Below are positions 23,825 to 25,772 of a DNA stretch of 25,772 nt, piece by piece (position 1 is the first letter of the stretch; the number at the start of each line of letters is the position of its first letter). This stretch comes from JADHUC01 sp964617665 (GTDB taxonomy: Bacteria; Planctomycetota; Planctomycetia; Pirellulales; Pirellulaceae): positions 1 through 25,772 of the forward strand of contig CAZUAH010000160.1 of the NCBI GenBank assembly GCA_964617665.1, in the 5' to 3' direction. A program made the position numbers and the translations under genes. The notes below the pieces were generated by a model. It ran no database searches. It saw nothing but the letters and a program-made list of their open reading frames with translations, and was not told where the DNA came from.

Positions 23825-25546
23825 ATGGCCAAAGTCTCAGCAAAATCGTTCCTCGAACTGATCCAACACAGCAAGCTGTTGGACAGGGAGGAAATCAAGC
23901 GCTCGCTGCTGGAGTGTAAGGCGGAGCGTGACGGCAGTCTGCCGGATGATCCTAAGGAGTTGGCGGACTGGTTTGTCGAGAGCGAAGCACTCACTCGCTG
24001 GCACTGCGACAAGCTGCTCGACGGGCGATACAAGGGGTTCTTCCTGGGTAAGTACAAGCTGCTGGGGCATATTGGCACGGGCGGCATGAGCCGCGTGTAC
24101 CTTGCCGAGCACACGATCATGAGCCGCCTGCGAGCGGTCAAGGTGCTGCCCCGCAAACGCATCGGCGACAGTTCCTACTTGGGCCGGTTCTATCAAGAGG
24201 CCGAGGCTATCGCCAAGTTGGACCATCGCAATATCGTCCGAGCATACGACGTAGATAGCGTCGGCAAGACTCACTACATCGTGATGGAGTACGTCGACGG
24301 CAAAGACTTACAGGTGATCGTGGACAGAGACGGTCCACTTGATTACGAGAAGGCGGCGGACTACATCGCTCAGGCCGCCCGCGGCCTACAACACGCGCAC
24401 GACAATGGGTTGATTCATCGCGACATGAAGCCAGCAAATCTGCTGGTGGACGAAAACGGAGTCATCAAGATCCTTGACATGGGGCTCGCCCTGTTTTCGG
24501 ACGACGAACGTGCGTCGTTGACGCTAGTCCACAACGAGAATGCACTCGGCACGGCCGATTACCTTGCGCCTGAACAGGCGTTGGACAGCCATGGAGTGGA
24601 TTCGCGAGCCGATATGTACGGTCTTGGGTGTACGCTCTATTTCTTGTTGACTGGGCATCCGCCGTTTTGCGAAGGCACGGTTGCGCAACGACTGGCCATG
24701 CATCAAAAGAAGATGCCGCGAGACATCCGTAAGGAAAGGGCTGACTGCTCCAAGACGTTGTGTGCTATTTGCTTCAAGATGATGCGGAAGAAGCCGGAAG
24801 ATCGTTTTCACAATATGAACGACGTGGCCAAAGTGCTGGATAAGTGGCTCGCGCGACGTAAACAAGATGAGGCTGGCCAGCCACTGGAGAAGGCCACCGT
24901 TGCTTCGGCGACGAGTGCTTCAGGAGATTCAGCGGTCGCATCGAGAAAAACCGGTGGCGGCCCAGGCTCTTCCAAGTCGCTGCCGCCTAAGAGGCGACGT
25001 CCGCCAAGTTCCGCACCATCGCGGCGCGAATCGTCCAAGCCATCTGAGACCGACACGGTGTCGAACCGCGCCGATGGGACGGGCAAAGGTCTTGAAGCTG
25101 CTCCAAAGATTCGCGTCGAAACAAGCAGAGGTAGCGGCTCCCGAAAACGCAGTAAAGGTTCTTCCGCAAAACGGGCTGCAAAGAGCGCGAAGGTGTCCGG
25201 TCAGCAAACTGGCGGAAGTGGAAAGGCGAAGACGGTTGGATCTGGGACAGCCGCCAAAGCGGGCGGAAGCGCAGGGCGTGGGTCGTCGAAGGCGGACCAG
25301 AGTGCTGAGCACAGCAAGACGGTTCAAAACGAAATCCTAGAAGAGCTTCCCTTGGCCGAGCCTGACGATCCTTTAGCACTGTCACCAGACGATGTGCCTA
25401 CCGTTGGCAGTGCGCACGAAATTGCATCTGAGCAGAGCCACGTAAGAGAAAAGATCTGGCGCGGAATACCGACTTGGGGCTGGATCGTTGGCGGAATCGC
25501 TGCCTTGATCGTGTTGGGCGTTATTGCAGCGTTGGCGGTATTCTGA
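23825..25546 (+). CDS. Membrane-anchored Ser/Thr protein kinase with DMG motif
   Basis: The ATG at 23825 gives 573 residues; the frame to 23732 adds residues unlike the family. The first ~75 residues (FLELIQHSKLLDREEIKRSL...ADWFVESEALTRWHCDKLL) are a small helical domain that precedes many planctomycete kinases. The kinase domain (about 77-342) has the glycine loop GTGGMSRV (84-91), K106 in RAVKV, HRDMKPAN (198-205), DMG (218-220) in place of DFG, and LAPEQ. The metal-binding Asp is kept, so activity is expected. About 200 residues of Ser/Lys/Arg/Gly-rich low-complexity linker follow, then an acidic patch and a single C-terminal transmembrane helix (551-573) with no external domain. The linker may be an autophosphorylation or nucleic-acid contact region. 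No Shine-Dalgarno sequence is evident. Confidence 0.93.
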   Translation: MAKVSAKSFLELIQHSKLLDREEIKRSLLECKAERDGSLPDDPKELADWFVESEALTRWHCDKLLDGRYKGFFLGKYKLLGHIGTGGMSRVYLAEHTIMSRLRAVKVLPRKRIGDSSYLGRFYQEAEAIAKLDHRNIVRAYDVDSVGKTHYIVMEYVDGKDLQVIVDRDGPLDYEKAADYIAQAARGLQHAHDNGLIHRDMKPANLLVDENGVIKILDMGLALFSDDERASLTLVHNENALGTADYLAPEQALDSHGVDSRADMYGLGCTLYFLLTGHPPFCEGTVAQRLAMHQKKMPRDIRKERADCSKTLCAICFKMMRKKPEDRFHNMNDVAKVLDKWLARRKQDEAGQPLEKATVASATSASGDSAVASRKTGGGPGSSKSLPPKRRRPPSSAPSRRESSKPSETDTVSNRADGTGKGLEAAPKIRVETSRGSGSRKRSKGSSAKRAAKSAKVSGQQTGGSGKAKTVGSGTAAKAGGSAGRGSSKADQSAEHSKTVQNEILEELPLAEPDDPLALSPDDVPTVGSAHEIASEQSHVREKIWRGIPTWGWIVGGIAALIVLGVIAALAVF

Positions 25547-25604
25547 GGCGAGGGCGGCGAGTGGGGTCTCTGAAAACGGAATAGCGGGAATAGGAGATGG
25601 CGAT

Positions 25605-25772
25605 CTAGGACGGATTTGCCTTCCGCGTGTCTTCCGGTTGAAGCCGGGCCGCCTTCGCGTTTTCTCTCTTGATCGCCTCGTAGACCTCCTGCCGATGGAC
25701 AGGGATGTCTTGTGGTGCGTCGATTCCCAATCGAACCTTGTCACCACGGATGTCGACGATCGTGACGACCAC
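25605..25772 (-). CDS. csrA: CsrA translational regulator, 3' end (cut by window edge)
   Basis: The last 55 codons of a csrA gene are present; the start lies beyond 25772. The visible part, VVVTIVDIRGDKVRLGIDAP followed by QDIPVHRQEVYEAIKREN, matches strands 2-5 and the helix of CsrA. It includes the GDKVRLGI and VHRQEV segments, the latter with the Arg that contacts GGA in target mRNAs. CsrA dimers bind GGA-containing hairpins in 5' leaders and block or stabilise translation. The C-terminal tail after KREN (AKAARLQPEDTRKANPS) is somewhat extended, as is common in the phylum. It converges with the kinase gene. Confidence 0.93.
   Translation of the reverse strand: MVVTIVDIRGDKVRLGIDAPQDIPVHRQEVYEAIKRENAKAARLQPEDTRKANPS

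Noticed and set aside
1..25772. CRISPR arrays, transposases, prophage genes, origin of replication
   Set aside because: No regularly spaced direct repeats, no transposase or phage motifs and no DnaA-box cluster were seen. The repeats present are inverted, short and intergenic.

Overview
The window looks like planctomycete chromosome, probably from the Pirellulales or a neighbouring order. This rests on family content. There are two PknB-type Ser/Thr kinases with a C-terminal membrane anchor, one carrying the planctomycete-style N-terminal extension and a DMG motif in place of DFG. There is a BBP2-type outer-membrane beta-barrel with a Cys-rich N-terminus, several Tat-exported or Sec-exported hydrolases, a zinc-ribbon/TM protein, a secretin-N-like repeat protein and several intergenic inverted repeats. 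No transposase, integrase, phage gene or CRISPR array was seen. No taxon can be fixed without a database search.

Layout. Positions 1-2183 (minus strand): an inverted repeat at the left edge, then a kinase and a cupin gene that are probably translationally coupled. 2284-2934 (plus): a METTL7-like methyltransferase, divergent from the kinase. 3036-4349 (minus): BBP2 barrel. 4683-5819 (plus): ApbE, a Tat-exported flavin transferase. 5845-6447 (minus): a zinc-ribbon protein with a C-terminal anchor. 6662-8742 (plus): a protein with four S1 domains followed by a HIT hydrolase, then tRNA-Leu(CAG) with its own promoter and terminator. 8974-9572: gene-poor, with two strong minus-strand terminator hairpins and a REP-like double hairpin. 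9573-10683: three small membrane proteins, including a 39-residue one. 10970-17501 (minus): a secreted beta-propeller, a coiled-coil protein whose N-terminus is cut off by an in-frame TGA, a nucleotidyltransferase/small-protein pair resembling a toxin-antitoxin module, a Tat-exported ceramidase-like hydrolase, and a secreted protein of unknown family with TIM-barrel glycosidase-like Glu motifs, bracketed by two related repeats. 17665-21927 (minus): an AlkD-like HEAT protein, a secretin-N-like repeat protein and a Tat-exported sialidase. 22241-25546 (plus): a YihY/BrkB membrane protein and the second kinase. 25605-25772 (minus): the 3' end of csrA, cut by the window edge.

How the genes fit together. 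Much of 10970-21927 encodes exported enzymes likely to act on complex carbohydrates or glycolipids, in keeping with a heterotroph that degrades polymers. The housekeeping core is the S1 protein, HIT hydrolase, tRNA-Leu and CsrA. Most genes are single transcription units; clear tight pairs are kinase-cupin, S1-HIT and the small protein-nucleotidyltransferase pair.

No single new defence or mobile system is evident. The items most worth a second look are the in-frame TGA followed by a perfect hairpin (12104-13096), the orphan minus-strand terminators (9085-9216), the nucleotidyltransferase pair (13215-14043), the repeat-bracketed unknown secreted protein (15731-17592) and the ceramidase homologue that appears to lack the family's serine nucleophile.
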